Shown here: one piece after another, positions 27,207 through 36,900 of the stretch
Numbering within the stretch: position 1 is the first letter of the stretch
Layout: each line of letters starts with the position of its first letter
DNA from: Pricia mediterranea
Lineage (GTDB): Bacteria > Bacteroidota > Bacteroidia > Flavobacteriales > Flavobacteriaceae
Reading direction: 5' to 3'
Assembly: GCF_032248455.1 (NCBI RefSeq)
Contig: NZ_JAVTTP010000001.1
Location: forward strand, 4,190,001-4,254,000
DNA length: 64,000 nt
Translations under genes and position numbers: made by a program
The notes under the pieces: generated by a model
What the model was told of the DNA's origin: nothing
Databases searched by the model: none
The model's input: only the letters and a program-made list of their open reading frames with translations

Positions 27207-27596
27207 CAGTATAAAGCCAGGGTAAATGGAAAAGTGGAACTATTTAAGTTTGATTCAACCGGCCCCCATGAAATACAAGTAACTGGCCTACATGATTACA
27301 ACAGCGTATCTATCTCAGGTATAACCGATTGCCAAGGCAAAGTCGAGGACGTATTCAATCTTTCCGAATCGGTATATGTTTATCCTATCATCACAAAAGA
27401 CAAGGTATTCATTCATGGTATTCGATCTAAGACCCATGTAAAGGTTTATGATATGGCGGGACGGATTATTATGGAAAAAGATATAGGAAGCGATACAAAT
27501 GAAATTCTGAACCTAGCAGCTTACGGAACGGGAATGTATCCCATTAAAATAACCACTAGGGGCAATACGGAAACATTTAAGATTATTAAGCAATGA
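27195..27596 (+). pseudogene. C-terminal remnant of a type IX secretion cargo protein
   Basis: The frame is open from 27195 to TGA 27594-27596. It ends with a type A T9SS sorting domain: VYVYPIITKDKVFIHG, VKVYDMAGRIIMEKDI, YGTGMYPIKI, TETFKIIKQ. Upstream is about 45 residues of a beta-domain. There is no signal peptide; the 5' part is lost at the same spot where the opposing GH20 gene loses its 5' end. It overlaps the next gene by ATGA. Confidence 0.7.
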
Positions 27597-28297
27597 TAAA
27601 AACGTTCAAAGCAAGTATAATGCTCTTAGTCGTGCTTTTTTTAGGGTCGAGTTCTTGTGATAAACCTAAGAATGTGGATTCAGTTGTCGAAAAAACCCCT
27701 GTCATTACTCCGTGTAAAGTCCAGGGAATAGCGCCGGAAAACGGAGCGCCCTGTGCCGATGTCAAGGCTGTTTCCGAAGAACCTTCAAAAGTTTCGATTC
27801 TTTTTCAGTGGACCTCTTCGGAATTCGCCGACGGCTATGAACTTCACGTATTCGAATCCCAAAATGAAATATTCAGTAAGATTCTTACTTCTTTAGAAGC
27901 TACCGTAACATTGGATAGGGGAAAATCATACTCTTGGTCCATAACCGCCAAAAATGGTAACGCAGAAATTACAAGCAACACTTTTTCCTTTACAACACCC
28001 GGAGAAGCCATGGGCAACTATGTACCCTATGCCGCCGCCATAACCGTAGCATTTGACGCGATGACATCTGACATGAATATATTCTGGACAGGCTGTGACG
28101 AAGATGGCGATACGTTAACCTATGATATAATAATCAAAGAGAACGAAACATTACTTGCGGAGTTTAGCGACCTTTCCGTTGAATCATTAGATGCCCTACC
28201 ATTTGTTCCGTCCTCTGTCTACAGTATTGAGGTCACCAGTAAAGATAATTTTGGCAATTTTTCTATCTCTAAGCACTATGAGATTGTACCTAATTAG
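27593..28297 (+). CDS. Lipoprotein with two fibronectin-III-like domains
   Basis: 234 residues with a lipoprotein signal, Cys22 in GSSSC. Two beta-sandwich repeats are visible: about 60-135 (FQWTSSEFADGYELHVF ... SWSITAKNG ... SFTTPG) and 140-234 (IFWTGCDEDGDTLTYDI ... YSIEVTSKDNFGN). These patterns match FN3-like SusE/F-type or adhesion lipoproteins. The ATG overlaps the stop of the T9SS remnant (ATGA), the sign of a former operon, so it may have lost its promoter with the upstream gene. The 190 bp after it hold no gene. Confidence 0.7.
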   Translation: MIKTFKASIMLLVVLFLGSSSCDKPKNVDSVVEKTPVITPCKVQGIAPENGAPCADVKAVSEEPSKVSILFQWTSSEFADGYELHVFESQNEIFSKILTSLEATVTLDRGKSYSWSITAKNGNAEITSNTFSFTTPGEAMGNYVPYAAAITVAFDAMTSDMNIFWTGCDEDGDTLTYDIIIKENETLLAEFSDLSVESLDALPFVPSSVYSIEVTSKDNFGNFSISKHYEIVPN

Positions 28298-28486
28298 TGC
28301 TTATTTTAAGAAACTTGTATCGATTTGTTGAAACGCTTTGTGAGCTGTCGAGATTCACATTGAACCCCTCTCCTTTTAAGAAATTAGGCAGCTGTAAGAT
28401 TGAAAACTGCTTATCGCAGCCAGTTCGGGAACAATTGGTCAGGAACCCTACTCACAAGTAAACATAATCGAACAATGGTCAAAAAT

Positions 28487-29068
28487 CTACCAAACAGAAT
28501 AACCTATAGGTTTGAACGAACCATTGTTCGATGCAGGGGCCGAGCACGCGGTAAGACCGATAAGCAGATCCATCCGGGCCTCGAACAGAATATAATCGCC
28601 CGCCTTGGCGGTTGGGGGCAGCACTTTTAAGTTTCCATCTGGTCGTACGGGCACGTTCATAAAGATATTGAACGCCGTAGGAATTTGCCATTGTTTAACG
28701 CCACTGCCCTTGAGGGCCGCATACAGATTACCATGACAGGTAGGCACCGATTCTTCGATATTATAGAAGATTTTCATAGTTTTCGGACAGCAAGGGGCCA
28801 ATAAGAAATCGTGGGTCTTGCAGGTATCCTCGATAATGTCCAACATGGGATTGCTCTTGTTACTATACAGGGTATGTCCTGTCGTAAGTTGTATGGTCTC
28901 GGCGTAATCGAAAGTCTTGCCGTTACTCAACACTTCTTCCAACTGATTTGGGTTGAACGCAACGAGGTCCGCAACCTGCTCATCCTGGATACAGGATACC
29001 TTCAGATGCTGTCCTTCTCTTAATGAAATCGACACTCCGCTTCTCGGGGAAATTACGTAGTCCGTCAT
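28487..29068 (-). CDS. DUF1989 / urea carboxylase-associated family protein
   Basis: 193 residues. The N-terminus (GVSISLREGQHLKVSCIQDEQVADLVAF), TGHTLYSNKSNPMLDIIED, APCCPKTM and FNIFMNVPVRPDG are the blocks of the DUF1989 family, a beta-barrel fold often encoded with urea or guanidine degradation genes. Cys and Asp residues in these blocks are probable metal ligands. It starts 1 bp after the stop of the YqcI/YcgG gene, so the two form an operon. The exact reaction is unknown. Confidence 0.85.
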   Translation of the reverse strand: MTDYVISPRSGVSISLREGQHLKVSCIQDEQVADLVAFNPNQLEEVLSNGKTFDYAETIQLTTGHTLYSNKSNPMLDIIEDTCKTHDFLLAPCCPKTMKIFYNIEESVPTCHGNLYAALKGSGVKQWQIPTAFNIFMNVPVRPDGNLKVLPPTAKAGDYILFEARMDLLIGLTACSAPASNNGSFKPIGYSVW

Positions 29069-29069
29069 G

Positions 29070-29816
29070 TTATTTTTTTTCTTTTTGAGCTATAAAGGGA
29101 CACTTCCATTCCGGCCCTAGCTTTCTGCCGGAGTACTGGGGGGCCTGAAGTCCCTCGTCAAAATCGGCCAACATCGGATTTATGGAACCTTGAAACGCCA
29201 GTTCCCTTTCCCGGATGGCATTACGCATGAGATCAAATCTGCCATTTTCCCTGAGATTGTCAAACTGGAGCTGAAGATTAAAGGCAATGGCCGGATACTT
29301 GAACCGCCTCGCCTTTCTGCTACTGCCAGGATGTAGGCCCACGATAAAAAAACCCTCGCCTCCAAAACAGAACGAAAAATCCTTTTTATTGGGATCGGAA
29401 CTATACCGTTGGCACCAATTGGAGTGTTTCGCATCCTCTGTATTCAACTGGCCCAGTAATTCCCACAGTGCTTCTTCAAAGGCTTTCTCGTTCGAAAATC
29501 CGGATTCAGGAAAAATGGCGACATAGGTCAAGAAATTGCTTGGGGCATCCTTCATGGCCCGTAGATATTCGGTAAGGCCATAGGCCAAATTCTTAGGCGT
29601 ATTGGGGTTGTCCATAGATTCAAAATCCCCAATGGAAAACGTATCGCCATTGACCGCCGCCTGTGCTCCTACACAGGGATACCCGTCTTGAAGAACAAAT
29701 TCCATGAACTCTGATCGAAGTTCCTTGTTCCTGCCGATATGCATATCCGTATCGGCATCAACATAATACCGGCGGCCGTCCTCGGTCTCATAAGGGTTAT
29801 CCGTTACTAATTCCAT
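29070..29816 (-). CDS. YqcI/YcgG family heme-dependent N-hydroxylase-like protein (GntA family)
   Basis: The ATG at 29816 is preferred to a longer frame because MELVTDNPY begins the conserved region, giving 248 residues. The family blocks are clear: GYPCVGAQAAVNGDTFSIG (45-63), LTYVAIFPES, SFCFGGEGFFIVGLHPGSSR, ARRFKYPAIAFNLQ, and a terminal ECKCPF-type Cys (WKCPF). In this family GntA hydroxylates a guanidino nitrogen with a bound heme; the His in GLHP is a candidate heme ligand. Paired in one operon with DUF1989, it may oxidise a guanidine- or amine-containing small molecule. The substrate is inference only. Confidence 0.87.
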   Translation of the reverse strand: MELVTDNPYETEDGRRYYVDADTDMHIGRNKELRSEFMEFVLQDGYPCVGAQAAVNGDTFSIGDFESMDNPNTPKNLAYGLTEYLRAMKDAPSNFLTYVAIFPESGFSNEKAFEEALWELLGQLNTEDAKHSNWCQRYSSDPNKKDFSFCFGGEGFFIVGLHPGSSRKARRFKYPAIAFNLQLQFDNLRENGRFDLMRNAIRERELAFQGSINPMLADFDEGLQAPQYSGRKLGPEWKCPFIAQKEKK

Positions 29817-30009
29817 ATTTTTAATTTTTGGCAAGTTAGACCGATATCGGGGCAAAATAGTACGAATGGTAGAATGTTTGATCCATTTCACCGCAGTGAT
29901 TAAATATTCTCAAATGTATAGCTACCAAGTAGTCATCCAAAAATTATCGACCGATTGAAATTGGCGTAGTTTCTACCATGTACGAAGACCTTCTTGAATA
30001 TTTCCTAAT

Positions 30010-30456
30010 TCAGATCAAAGACGTAAAATAGATTGAAACGGTCAATCCGAATACGATATGGGCCGCGACCAACTGAATCAGGAACACCGTGAACTCTATC
30101 TTGGGCGGGTCATGGTGTGTACTGAACATCACGATCCAACCGATAACTCCCATCAGTCCGAAAATAGCCCCTAAGGCCATTCCGAGCCAGATAGACAGAT
30201 GATATCCTGTAATGGATTGGAACACAACTATAAGGGCAACGAAGATTAGGCCAATAGCATAGTGTATTGCCCAGCCTGCAATATGGTTATCCGTGGTGTT
30301 CGTATCGAATTGCCGGGATGACCTTATCAGACGGTTCAGAAACTTGGGTTCTCCCAATTCCTTCTGGGTAAGGGCGGCGACAATATAGGTGAAAAGGGTC
30401 ATGGCCGAAGTGGCCACTAGACTCGATAAGATAATATGAACCACGACGGCGAACAT
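30010..30456 (-). CDS. Small integral membrane protein, unknown function
   Basis: 148 residues with four hydrophobic segments: about 5-28, 66-83, 88-110 and 122-145 (LIQLVAAHIVFGLTVSIYF). A cytoplasmic-type loop NRLIRSSRQFDTNTTDNHIAG lies after the first. No catalytic motif is evident. It is monocistronic by position, and I do not recognise the family beyond DUF-type membrane proteins of Bacteroidota. Confidence 0.65.
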   Translation of the reverse strand: MFAVVVHIILSSLVATSAMTLFTYIVAALTQKELGEPKFLNRLIRSSRQFDTNTTDNHIAGWAIHYAIGLIFVALIVVFQSITGYHLSIWLGMALGAIFGLMGVIGWIVMFSTHHDPPKIEFTVFLIQLVAAHIVFGLTVSIYFTSLI

Positions 30457-30803
30457 AAAGGGGCTACTAATACATCCGTCGTAAAATGGCGAAAAGTAAA
30501 CGAAACAGATAACCCAAATACTCTAAACCTTAACCCTAAAGCGTAATATTAAAACCTCATCAGTCATTTGTATAGTAGGGGAGACTTTGCAACTAATGTT
30601 GGGTCAAGCAATACTCGAAGGACTCATATCGTGGCCTCCCGACATCAGTAGCAGTATTTAGAATCCCTTAGCGGCTGTCGTGAACCGAGGAGGAGGGAAG
30701 GCAACAAAAACTCCTGAAAAAAATCGATTTTTTTTGAAAAATTATAGTAGGAAGCAATGAATAAGCAAATACGGGGTTGATAGAATCTCTTCGCACCCAT
30801 AAA
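30457..30803. other. Gene-free gap of about 350 bp
   Basis: No frame here resembles a protein. Near 30730 an imperfect A/T run (AAAAAATCGATTTTTTTTG) may end transcripts from one side. Nothing else stands out. Confidence 0.6.
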
Positions 30804-31433
30804 CTATTGCCGTGATTTGACAATTTCATCAATTTGAACTGGATTTTGGAGGCTTTGACCGTTTGTATCCCCTAATTGAATGGCCTTGACTACATCCATT
30901 CCTTTTATGACTTTACCGAAGGCGGCAAAACCTTGACCGTCGGGATTGCGCTTTCCTCCGTAATCGAGTTGCGGTTGATTATTAATACAAATAAAAAATG
31001 CTACCGATGCCGATCCCGGATCCATCCTGGCCATAGATATTGTCCCATCCTCATGCAGAATCCCTGTTTCTTTGGTCGTTTCATGTTCGATATTGCCCAA
31101 GCTGTTTTCATTCGAAGTGAAATTTCCTTGAATGACCTCGATCCGAATGGAATCTTGGGGCTGGTTGTCCATTCGTACCACGCGATAAAAGTTGGCCTCC
31201 TCAAAATCGGCCATGTCCACGTATTTCAAGAAGTTCTCAACAGTTAAGGGCGCTTTTTTCGGGTACACCTCAAAAACAATATCGCCTAGTTCGGTCTTGA
31301 TGATATAATTATTAGCATTGCTATCTTGAGTAAGGGGTATTGTGACAAGCGCAGGCTCGCTATCGAGGTTGAAATAAACAACTGCAGTAACTATTGAAAA
31401 TAGTAAAAGGGTCAATTTATAGGCGTGGTTCAT
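30804..31433 (-). CDS. Cyclophilin-type peptidyl-prolyl isomerase, membrane-anchored, copy 2
   Basis: 209 residues. An N-terminal hydrophobic segment (LTLLLFSIVTAVVYF) acts as signal or anchor. The cyclophilin fold follows from TELGDIVFEVYPKKAPLTVE through NFYRVVRM, GTISMARMDPGSASVAFFIC and GFAAFGKVIKGMDVV. It is last in the SusC-SusD operon, 6 bp after its paralogue. Sequence and layout show a tandem duplication. Its place beside an outer-membrane importer suggests it acts in the periplasm on proline-containing imported peptides or on folding of the importer. Confidence 0.88.
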   Translation of the reverse strand: MNHAYKLTLLLFSIVTAVVYFNLDSEPALVTIPLTQDSNANNYIIKTELGDIVFEVYPKKAPLTVENFLKYVDMADFEEANFYRVVRMDNQPQDSIRIEVIQGNFTSNENSLGNIEHETTKETGILHEDGTISMARMDPGSASVAFFICINNQPQLDYGGKRNPDGQGFAAFGKVIKGMDVVKAIQLGDTNGQSLQNPVQIDEIVKSRQ

Positions 31434-31439
31434 GGGAAT

Positions 31440-32018
31440 CTATTTTAACTTGCTGATGCTGCTGATCTTGATTTTTTTCTTTAAGCTTTGCTTATCGGTT
31501 TCACCGGATTGAATTTCTTTCACCACATCCATCCCCTCTAAAACCTGGCCGAAGGCGGCGAAGCCCTGTCCATCAGGATTTCTCTTTCCGTTGTAGTCCA
31601 ACTCCGGTTGGTCGTTAATACAGATAAAAAACTCCGCCTGGGTGGTACCTACTTCAAACCTGCCCATCGAAACGGTGCCGTCTTTATGGGTCAGCCCTGT
31701 TACTTCGGTGGTCTCATGTTCAATAATTGGAAATCGATGGTCCGCCCCGGTAAAATCGCCCTGTATCACTTCTATTTTTACCGGGTTGACAGGTTGATTG
31801 TCCATTCTTACTACCCGATAGAAATAGGCGCCATCGAAATTGGCCTGTTCGACGTACTTCTTAAAATTCCCGACAGTAATGGGAGCTTTCTCGGGATAAA
31901 CTTCAAACATGATATCACCGAGCTCCGTCTCGATTACGTATTTTTCGTCCCCCGTATCGGTACATCCGGAAAAGATTAACAGGGCAATGATCAAGATATA
32001 GATTCCAAAGGTCTTCAT
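31440..32018 (-). CDS. Cyclophilin-type peptidyl-prolyl isomerase, lipoprotein, copy 1
   Basis: 192 residues with a lipoprotein signal, Cys19 in IFSGC. The core TELGDIMFEVYPEKAPITV, FYRVVRMDNQP, HKDGTVSMGRFEVGTTQAEF and GFAAFGQVLEGMDVVKEI is collinear with the next gene. The Trp and Arg residues needed by the classical cyclophilin pocket are partly replaced, as in many bacterial members. It lies 1 bp after the upstream lipoprotein gene, tightly in the operon. Confidence 0.88.
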   Translation of the reverse strand: MKTFGIYILIIALLIFSGCTDTGDEKYVIETELGDIMFEVYPEKAPITVGNFKKYVEQANFDGAYFYRVVRMDNQPVNPVKIEVIQGDFTGADHRFPIIEHETTEVTGLTHKDGTVSMGRFEVGTTQAEFFICINDQPELDYNGKRNPDGQGFAAFGQVLEGMDVVKEIQSGETDKQSLKKKIKISSISKLK

Positions 32019-32019
32019 C

Positions 32020-32508
32020 CTATTCGGTTATGAGTACGGCAAAGTTGGTTCTCATGCTGCTGTCGAACTTGTCGATTACGGCACCATCTTCGTAGGTGAT
32101 AACGAAATTGATGTTAAAGGAATCGCCTGCCCTTAAATCTTCGGTTGAAAGTCCCGAAAATCCTTCAACCATATCCGCTGATGTCAGGGACAGGGTTTTC
32201 GGAAACTCGGTAAGACTTTGCTGCGGTACTTCGGGAGACTCATTAGCTTCGGCATCAATATAGACTTTATTGATGGCAATGGACTGAACTGGCCGCTTAT
32301 CGCCCTCAACTTCTACTATAAAGTCCAAGGAATAGTCATCCAGGTCAGCTATGGCAATCTCTTTGTCACTGGTAACTATCACATCCAATAGCACTCCGTA
32401 TTCGGTCCCGTCCAAAAAATCGGGAACGATGTCATTTTCGTCGTTATTGCAAGACACAATTAGTAGACTACAGCTACATGCGATAATATAATTTGCGATA
32501 TGTTTCAT
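32020..32508 (-). CDS. Small lipoprotein of the SusCD operon, unknown function
   Basis: 162 residues with a lipoprotein signal, Cys20 in LIVSCNND. The mature part is acidic and beta-rich (GVLLDVIVTSDKEI, SFNINFVITYEDGAV), like the accessory surface lipoproteins (SusE/F position) encoded after susD. No named domain is recognised. It lies between susD (15-bp gap) and the cyclophilins (1-bp gap), so it should be a partner of this importer, perhaps a substrate-binding accessory. Confidence 0.7.
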   Translation of the reverse strand: MKHIANYIIACSCSLLIVSCNNDENDIVPDFLDGTEYGVLLDVIVTSDKEIAIADLDDYSLDFIVEVEGDKRPVQSIAINKVYIDAEANESPEVPQQSLTEFPKTLSLTSADMVEGFSGLSTEDLRAGDSFNINFVITYEDGAVIDKFDSSMRTNFAVLITE

Positions 32509-32523
32509 TGTCTTATGTTAAAT

Positions 32524-33987
32524 TTATTTATCCCAGAAAACGAGTTCGTTGTTGTTGGGTAGGGTAGGTGGAGTAGCACTTGAGGGGTAGGGGAATCGGT
32601 TGAGCACCAAACTTGTTTGAACCACCAAGGTCAGATCATTAGGAAAACCGGTTCGTCGCCAGTCGTTGTACTGCTCCATGCCATTACCAAAAAGGTGCTT
32701 GTATTTTTCCATCATGACCACTTCCAATTTACCGGCACCATCGGCAGCATTGAATACATCTAGACGTTCGGCCACATACTGATCGATCTGGCTTTCGGAG
32801 ATACCCGGCCCCACTCCGAGCTCATTTACTTTTTCCATGGATTCCCGGATGCCTTGTTCCAGAAGTTCCACAACGCTTGCCGAAGCGGTGATATCCAGGG
32901 TCAGGGCGGCTTCGGCCTCAATAAAGAGCCGCATGGCGTAAGTCATCATCCTGTAAGTAGCAGCCCCTTTAAGTCCCGAGTCCCCGGTGGTAACCGTTGC
33001 CGAGCCATCATCGTACTTTCCGCCAGCGGGGTAGGCCCCGTGGAAGGTTCGGGTATCCTGGTCTTCAAAAGTGGAAAGGCCGCTTGGATTGCCGGCGTCC
33101 CTACCTACAAACGTGTTACTTTGATTATACAAGTAGTAGGGAATTCGGGGATCGTTGGCATCCGTCAGTACATCATAAAAGTAATTGGAAATTCTATTGT
33201 CTAAACGAGTGACATAATCTTCGACAAAAAGCTGCATTCTGTTTTCGGGTGAAGCCGTGTTACCATAAACGAGTTGAAAATCATCATCACTTGATTGAAT
33301 CAAGTTATTATCCGCAATCAAAGCTTCTATCTTTCCACCTACGTTGTCATCGACCAATCTTGTTTGATTGTACATCTTCAAAAGCAAGGTATTGCCCATG
33401 CGTTTCCATTTGTTCAAATCGCCACCATATATCAAGTCATCGTTTGCCGGGGACCGTTCGGAAGCCTTATCAAGGTCGGCCATAGCCTCGACGATTAGTG
33501 CCTCAAGGTTCGTATATACGGCACTTCCCGAATCGTACGCGGGATCATCAAAATCGGGATTGAAAGCTTCGGAATAAGGAATGTCGTTCCAAAGATCGAC
33601 CATTAGGCTGAAGGTATAAGCCTTCATGAGTTTGGCGATGCCCACATAATGCCACTGTTCATTCTCGGTACCTTGAACGATCGTTGTCTCTAAATCTTTT
33701 AGACCCCCGCTATAAAGATTGTTATTCCATATACCATCGATTGTGGTACGACTTACCGTATAATTATCGTACCGAGTGCTGACCCTGGTCTGTACGGCAC
33801 TCGAGGTAATCGCGTTCACTAAACTAGCGAAGGGTTGAATTACCGAAACTTGTCCGTGGGGAAGCAATTCACTTACCGTGGCATTGGTCGGATTGTTCGG
33901 ATCTTCGTTAATATCCAGATCACAAGCGGTGAGTGAAAACAAGATGACCGCCGTCAAAAGGTTTTTATTAAATAGGCTGGCTTTCAT
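32524..33987 (-). CDS. SusD/RagB-like nutrient-binding outer-membrane lipoprotein (SusD_2 type)
   Basis: 487 residues with a lipoprotein signal ending FSLTAC. The N-terminus DLDINEDPNNPTNAT and the body (YVGIAKLMKAYTFSLMVDLWNDIPYSEAF, KWKRMGNTLLLKMYNQTRL, MEKYKHLFGNGMEQYNDWRRTGFP) match the SusD-like_2 group. The N-terminal TPR-type helices pack on the SusC barrel as a lid. It is 11 bp downstream of the SusC gene. SusD_2 proteins are frequent in pairs that do not import glycans. Confidence 0.93.
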   Translation of the reverse strand: MKASLFNKNLLTAVILFSLTACDLDINEDPNNPTNATVSELLPHGQVSVIQPFASLVNAITSSAVQTRVSTRYDNYTVSRTTIDGIWNNNLYSGGLKDLETTIVQGTENEQWHYVGIAKLMKAYTFSLMVDLWNDIPYSEAFNPDFDDPAYDSGSAVYTNLEALIVEAMADLDKASERSPANDDLIYGGDLNKWKRMGNTLLLKMYNQTRLVDDNVGGKIEALIADNNLIQSSDDDFQLVYGNTASPENRMQLFVEDYVTRLDNRISNYFYDVLTDANDPRIPYYLYNQSNTFVGRDAGNPSGLSTFEDQDTRTFHGAYPAGGKYDDGSATVTTGDSGLKGAATYRMMTYAMRLFIEAEAALTLDITASASVVELLEQGIRESMEKVNELGVGPGISESQIDQYVAERLDVFNAADGAGKLEVVMMEKYKHLFGNGMEQYNDWRRTGFPNDLTLVVQTSLVLNRFPYPSSATPPTLPNNNELVFWDK

Positions 33988-33998
33988 AGTCGGGCTGT

Positions 33999-36900
33999 TT
34001 AGAATGAGAGTTTGAGGTTCAGGGCCATGTTCTTCACGTTGGGCGGGGCGTATTGTTCGACTCCTTGCGCGTTACCGGCCCCGTAAGTGGAGGATTCGGG
34101 ATCCAAGTGCGGAAAGTTGGGCGCCTTAAACCATAGGTTCCGTCCTAAAAGCGTTAGGCTGAGACTGCCGAAAGGTAAATCTTTTAATAGTTTTCTCGGT
34201 ACGGTATATCCCAAGCTCAGTTCCCTTAAACGAAATACTGTGGCGTCAAACACCAAGGATTCGGCGCTAAAGCGATATTGGTTTCTTTGGGTTCCATTGG
34301 TCGCTCCGCTCCAGTAATTCTGTGGGGAAATTTGGATGTTATTGGGTATTTTGTTGCCGTCGTCATCCAACATCGGTTGGCTTGGATCGAGGGGGTCGGC
34401 AAGATATCCGGGCAAAATATAGGTTCTTTCCCGATCCACTGCGGTCTCTTTGGTCAGTCCTAGTCCCCGGAGGTAGCCATTGGATAGGGATAGTACGTCG
34501 CCGCCCTGCTGCCAATCCAATAAAAATCCGAGTCGAAATCCTTTATAAGAAAGAGTGTTGGTGATTCCGACCGTAAAATCAGGATTGGGATCCCCGACAA
34601 TACCCTGTTCGGCCGCTTTGGTGGGCAGACCGCTGATGGCATTGATCAAAAGATTGCCTTGATCGTCCCTGTTTTGCACTTCACCTTCCAAAACCCCGTA
34701 TGGTTCACCTACCCGCAGTATATTTCCATATGCTGCCTGTCGGTATCCCGGATTTATCTGAGTCAACCCGTCTATCAACCGCTCTACCTTGCTAACATTT
34801 TTGGCAAAGGTGCCATAGAGGTTCCAGTTGAGACCTTCCGGGTTCTGAATGGGATTAAAATCCAGACCGATTTCAAGACCTTTATTGGAAATTTCACCAG
34901 CGTTCAGTGTTTTTGTAGTATATCCGGTGGCCGCAGGAATATTGACGCTAAAAATCTGGTCTTCCGTTCGCTTCGAATAATAGGCTAAATCAAGATTTAC
35001 GAGATTCTCAAAAAGATTGAGCTCTAGACCGACTTCGTACTCCGTTGTAAACTCGGGTTTCAGGTTCTCATTGCCAAGGTTGTCTCCTATTTCCGTTCCC
35101 GAAATTCCAGTAAACGGGAAGTCGCGACCCGAGCCACCACCGTTGATTACATTGACCGTTGATAACAGGTAGGGATCCGCATCGTTACCTATTTTCGTGT
35201 AGGCCAGACGGAGTTTGCCAAAGGATAACATGTTCGATTCAAGGCCCATGGCGTCGGTAAAGTTAAAGGTGGTCGATATCGAAGGGTAGAAAAAGCTTCT
35301 TTTGCCTTGAGGCAATGTGGACGACCAATCGTTCCTTCCGGTGAGGTTCAGGAACAAGTAGTCTTTGTACGACAATACAATATCGCTGAAAAGACCGACG
35401 ATTCTTCTATTGGTGAACCGGGACTCATCTGCGACGACCGATTCGGTATTTGTGATTCTTGAAATACCTCTCTTAATGACCCCGGTGCCTACAAAATTCT
35501 GATAATCAGTCTTTCTTTGATTATAGTTATGCCCCAGAACCACCCTTAAATTCAGATCTTCGGTAATATTCTTTGAGCCCGTGAATATCAGATTGGACGA
35601 TAGCTCGTTGAAGGCAATATTGGTATTGATAATATTTCCGACGTCGTCCCAGCTTCCTCTAGGTACAATTTGCGTGCGTCGATCGGTGTAGGCATTCGTT
35701 CCGAGTTTATAGGAGACGTTCAACCAATCTTTCAGTTTATAATCTGCGGACACAAAGCCATAAACCCGGTCAACATCACTATCATAGGGCCCCTCTTGGG
35801 CCAGCCATCTGGGGTTGTCCCAAAAAGAATATTTTAGTTGTTCGCCCGATGGTTCGACGATATAGGGGAAGCCGGTCAGGTCGTAGCCTCTTGGAATAAA
35901 TAAGGTCTGCCTGTTGATTGTCGAAAGGGTGTTGTGTCCACCTGATAATATTCCGTCTTGGTGGGTGTTGACATAGGTTGCGGAAGCCTTTAATTTAAGT
36001 CCGTTTTCGAGATTGGTACTTCCTGAAACCTTCACGGAAGTTCTTTTCAGTCCCGTGAACGGAATAAAACCTTCATTGTCAACGTTACTTGCGGTTACCG
36101 CGAAGGCATTAATGCCGTCCCCGCCCTGGATGCGTAAGGAAGTTTCGCGCTGGGCGCCGGTTCTGAAGAAGTCCTTAACGTTATCCGGAAAGGCTTTGTA
36201 AGGCACCCTGTCCCCGACATGGTTTACGTATTTGATGATACCGTCTTCCCGAAAAAGTCCGCCGTTACCCGCTAGGTTCGGACTGTCGAATGCCGGGCCC
36301 CAAGATTCCGTGGCAACGGGACTAAAGGTGTATTGACCGTCGATAAAATTACCTTGGCCGTATTTGTTTTGATAATCGGGAAGCTTTGCAATCGTTTCTA
36401 GCCCCGTGGTGTTCGATAGTTGTACCTCAAGCCCTTTTCTAGATTGGCTGCCCGAGTGCGTGGTTATGATAATGACCCCGTTCGATGCCCTAGATCCGTA
36501 CAGGGCGGCTGCGGCCCCTCCCTTGAGCACGGTCATACTGGCAATATCGTTCGGATCGAGATCCAGTGCCCGGTTGGAGTACGTAGAACCGGTATCGGCC
36601 GGATCGGAGGAATTGACGGTAGAGTTGTCAAAAGGAATCCCATCGACTACAAATAAAGGCTGATTGTTTCCCGTGGCCGAATTGTTACCTCTAATGATAA
36701 TGTTAGTGGAAGAGCCCGCAGCACCACCGGAACTGGTAATGTTCACCCCGGCGACCTTACCGCTCAATGCCTTTAGAACGTCGGGTTCGGCCTTATCTGC
36801 AAGTCGATCTCCATCAACTTCCGAAATGGCATAAGACAAGGATTTTTTGTTCCGTTCGATGCCCAAAGCGGTGACCACTACCTCGTCGAGAGTGTTCATG

